This document shows, piece by piece, positions 62,368 through 64,000 of a stretch of DNA of 64,000 nt (positions are counted from its first letter, which is position 1; each line of letters opens with the position of its first letter). Below the pieces are notes generated by a model. It ran no database searches, was not told the origin of the DNA, and saw nothing but the letters and a program-made list of their open reading frames with translations. The position numbers and the translations under genes were made by a program. The DNA is from CBDCGJ01 sp965238305 (lineage in GTDB: Bacteria; Pseudomonadota; Alphaproteobacteria; GCA-2731375): assembly GCA_965238305.1 (NCBI GenBank), contig CBDEHK010000001.1:1364001-1428000 (forward strand), in the 5' to 3' direction.

Positions 62368-64000
62368 ATGACTGACGAATTGACGTCGGCGGCAGACGCG
62401 ATAGTTGATAGTGATGCGATTGCCGGTGAAATACGCATTTTGCAATCGGTGCAGACCCAGCGCAGCATGCCGGTATTGATATTCGGTAACGCCTTGGCGG
62501 TTGCGATCGTGTGTTACATTGATCTGGCGGTCGTCGTATCCAGCCATGCTATATATTTTCTGATATTCGAGCTTCTGTTGCTCCTGCCGATGTTGCGAAG
62601 TTACCTGCGTCTGCGCCACATGCCGCGGCCAAAAAAAGTAAGCGTCCGGCGGATACGCATCATCGGTGTGCACTCATTTTTCATGGCGCTGGTCTGGGGC
62701 GTCGCTATAGTCCTGATGATGCCACAGATGGCTCAGATAGATGGCATTGTTGTCATCATGATGATTTTTTTTCTGGGTTATGGCGCTGTTGCGTTGACGC
62801 CCAGTTCACCATTTGCGTCGGTGGCTTATTTTATTCCTGTCATGATTGCGGTAAACATTGGTGCTTATCTTGGCGATGTGTTGAGTGTGGATTTGTTGTT
62901 TGTTATTTCCGCGTCGGGCATAGCCGCTATGTTGCGAACGGCCTGGCAGAACTGGCAGGATACCACTGGATCGGTTCGGGTCAGCTTGGAACGACTGCAA
63001 GCCGAAGCTGAAGTCCACAATCGGGAAGCCGAAGCCATGCGCTCGATGCTCGAAGCTATTCCGTTTCCCCTTGTGCTGACGCGGGAAACCGGGGCGCTGG
63101 AAGCATCAGGGCAGGCAGTCAAACAGTTCGGAATATCGGCTGACAGTATCGACGGTTTGAGCATCCGTGATTTTTTCGTCAATCCCGAAGAACAAGAGAT
63201 AATGTCTGATTTGCAGGCCGCAAAAGGCCGTCTCGAAGAATATGAAGTGCAATTCAAAAGCGCTGCAGGGCGACCATTCTGGGCAATGTTATCTACGTTG
63301 CCGTTGAAATATAAGGGCGAAGATTGCTGGCTTAACGCGATCTACGTCATCGATGACCGCAAACGCGCCGAAGCAGAAACCATTGAAGCGAAACAACGGG
63401 CGGAAGAAACCAGCCAGACCCTGGAAGTGGTTTCGGAGCAATTATCGAAATATATTTCCCCGCAACTCTATCAATTGATATTCCGTGGCGAACAAAAAGT
63501 GGCGATCGAATCGAAACGAAAAAAACTAACGATATTCTTTTCCGATATTGCCGGTTTCACGGAAATCACCGACCAGTTGGAACCGGAAGAATTGACCGCA
63601 CTGCTAAATCTGTACCTGACTGAAATGTCGAAGATTGCCCAAGATCATGGTGCCTATTTCGACAAATTTATCGGCGATGCAATGATGTTTTATTTTGGCG
63701 ATCCGGACACCAAGGGTGTTGCCGAAGATGCGTCTGCTTGTGTGCGGATGGCAATCGCCATGCAACGACGTTTATTTGAGTTACAAACAAATTGGCGTAG
63801 CCAAGGTTTGATCGATCGTGCCTTCGAAACCCGCATCGGGATCAATACCGGATATTGCACAGTCGGTAACTTCAGTAGTGAAGATCGCATGGACTACACC
63901 ATCATCGGTAGCGAGGTGAACCTGGCCGCCCGTCTGGAGGCCGGTGCGGACGCCGGCGGTATATTGATTGCCAACGAGACTTACTCTCTGGTCAAGGATT
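62368..64000 (+). CDS. Membrane-bound PAS-adenylate/guanylate cyclase, C-terminus beyond the window
   Basis: An ATG at 62368 opens a frame that is still open at the right edge (544 codons visible). The product has about six N-terminal transmembrane helices (about 35-180), a PAS-like segment (about 215-340), a coiled coil (DDRKRAEAETIEAKQRAEET) and a class III cyclase domain starting near 365. The cyclase metal aspartates are in LTIFFSDIAGFTEITDQLEP and FDKFIGDAMMFYFGD, followed by RIGINTGYCTVGNF and the purine-site DYTIIGSEVNLAARLEAGAD. Lysine and aspartate at the base-specifying positions favour ATP, so cAMP is the likely product. GGAG lies upstream of the ATG. Confidence 0.9.
   Translation, partial: MTDELTSAADAIVDSDAIAGEIRILQSVQTQRSMPVLIFGNALAVAIVCYIDLAVVVSSHAIYFLIFELLLLLPMLRSYLRLRHMPRPKKVSVRRIRIIGVHSFFMALVWGVAIVLMMPQMAQIDGIVVIMMIFFLGYGAVALTPSSPFASVAYFIPVMIAVNIGAYLGDVLSVDLLFVISASGIAAMLRTAWQNWQDTTGSVRVSLERLQAEAEVHNREAEAMRSMLEAIPFPLVLTRETGALEASGQAVKQFGISADSIDGLSIRDFFVNPEEQEIMSDLQAAKGRLEEYEVQFKSAAGRPFWAMLSTLPLKYKGEDCWLNAIYVIDDRKRAEAETIEAKQRAEETSQTLEVVSEQLSKYISPQLYQLIFRGEQKVAIESKRKKLTIFFSDIAGFTEITDQLEPEELTALLNLYLTEMSKIAQDHGAYFDKFIGDAMMFYFGDPDTKGVAEDASACVRMAIAMQRRLFELQTNWRSQGLIDRAFETRIGINTGYCTVGNFSSEDRMDYTIIGSEVNLAARLEAGADAGGILIANETYSLVKD

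Noticed and set aside
1..64000. tRNA, rRNA, CRISPR array or transposase
   Set aside because: I looked for T-loop patterns, regularly spaced direct repeats and transposase motifs and saw none that could be supported.

Overview
The window looks like chromosomal DNA of an alphaproteobacterium. The strongest evidence is the uninterrupted order rpmH-rnpA-yidD-yidC-engB-argB, followed after a short regulatory block by dapD-dapE. Supporting signs are a DUF2336 gene and a small SRP RNA directly upstream of dnaX. The order and genus cannot be fixed from the sequence alone; the accessory content (sulfatase, porin-like barrels, many oxidoreductases) resembles free-living marine or soil Rhodospirillales/Sneathiellales-type lineages, but that is inference.

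Layout. 0-7 kb: the end of a YbaK-like gene, an M20 peptidase, a decayed methyltransferase remnant and a histidine-utilisation (hut) block: hutF on the minus strand, divergent from hutI-hutC and hutU, with two TGTATATACA HutC-type operators. hutH and hutG are not in the window. A very long perfect-looking hairpin closes the block. 7-20 kb: accessory genes, namely an SDR, a DUF1232 protein, a PaiB-like flavoprotein, a lipoprotein, a giant SAM-cyclase-ATPase-TPR protein, a sensor kinase, a sulfatase/beta-barrel pair with a divergent TetR gene, and a DMT transporter. A diverged, stop-containing copy of part of the paiB-like gene lies 5 kb from the intact one. 20-39 kb: mostly core genes. These are the rpmH cluster, DUF2336 plus a GGDEF gene split by an in-frame TGA, a pyrimidine nucleotidase, dapD-dapE, def-fmt-truA, rmuC, a split ada/ogt pair, and dnaX-ybaB-recR with the SRP RNA.

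39-50 kb: accessory envelope and regulatory genes: a porin-like protein, a secreted protein divergent from a membrane-anchored LuxR-type regulator, an AraC regulator, a LysE exporter, an HxlR regulator divergent from a membrane protein, small lipoproteins, a methyltransferase and a lipoprotein hydrolase. 50-62 kb: a patchwork rich in catabolic or secondary-metabolism enzymes: two luciferase-like monooxygenases, an FAD monooxygenase with a divergent VOC protein, a YafY/WYL regulator divergent from a GST over a perfect palindrome, an AbgB-like M20 amidohydrolase, a secreted cyclase-family hydrolase, a CmcJ-type oxygenase, a 2-hydroxyacid dehydrogenase and a YeeE/YedE sulfur transporter. The window ends inside a membrane-bound PAS-adenylate cyclase.

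No tRNA, rRNA, CRISPR array, intact transposase or phage gene was seen. I found no clearly new defence or mobile system. The most unusual items are the long hairpin after hutU, the split diguanylate cyclase, the paiB fragment, the membrane-anchored LuxR/secreted-protein pair, and the 50-62 kb enzyme patchwork.
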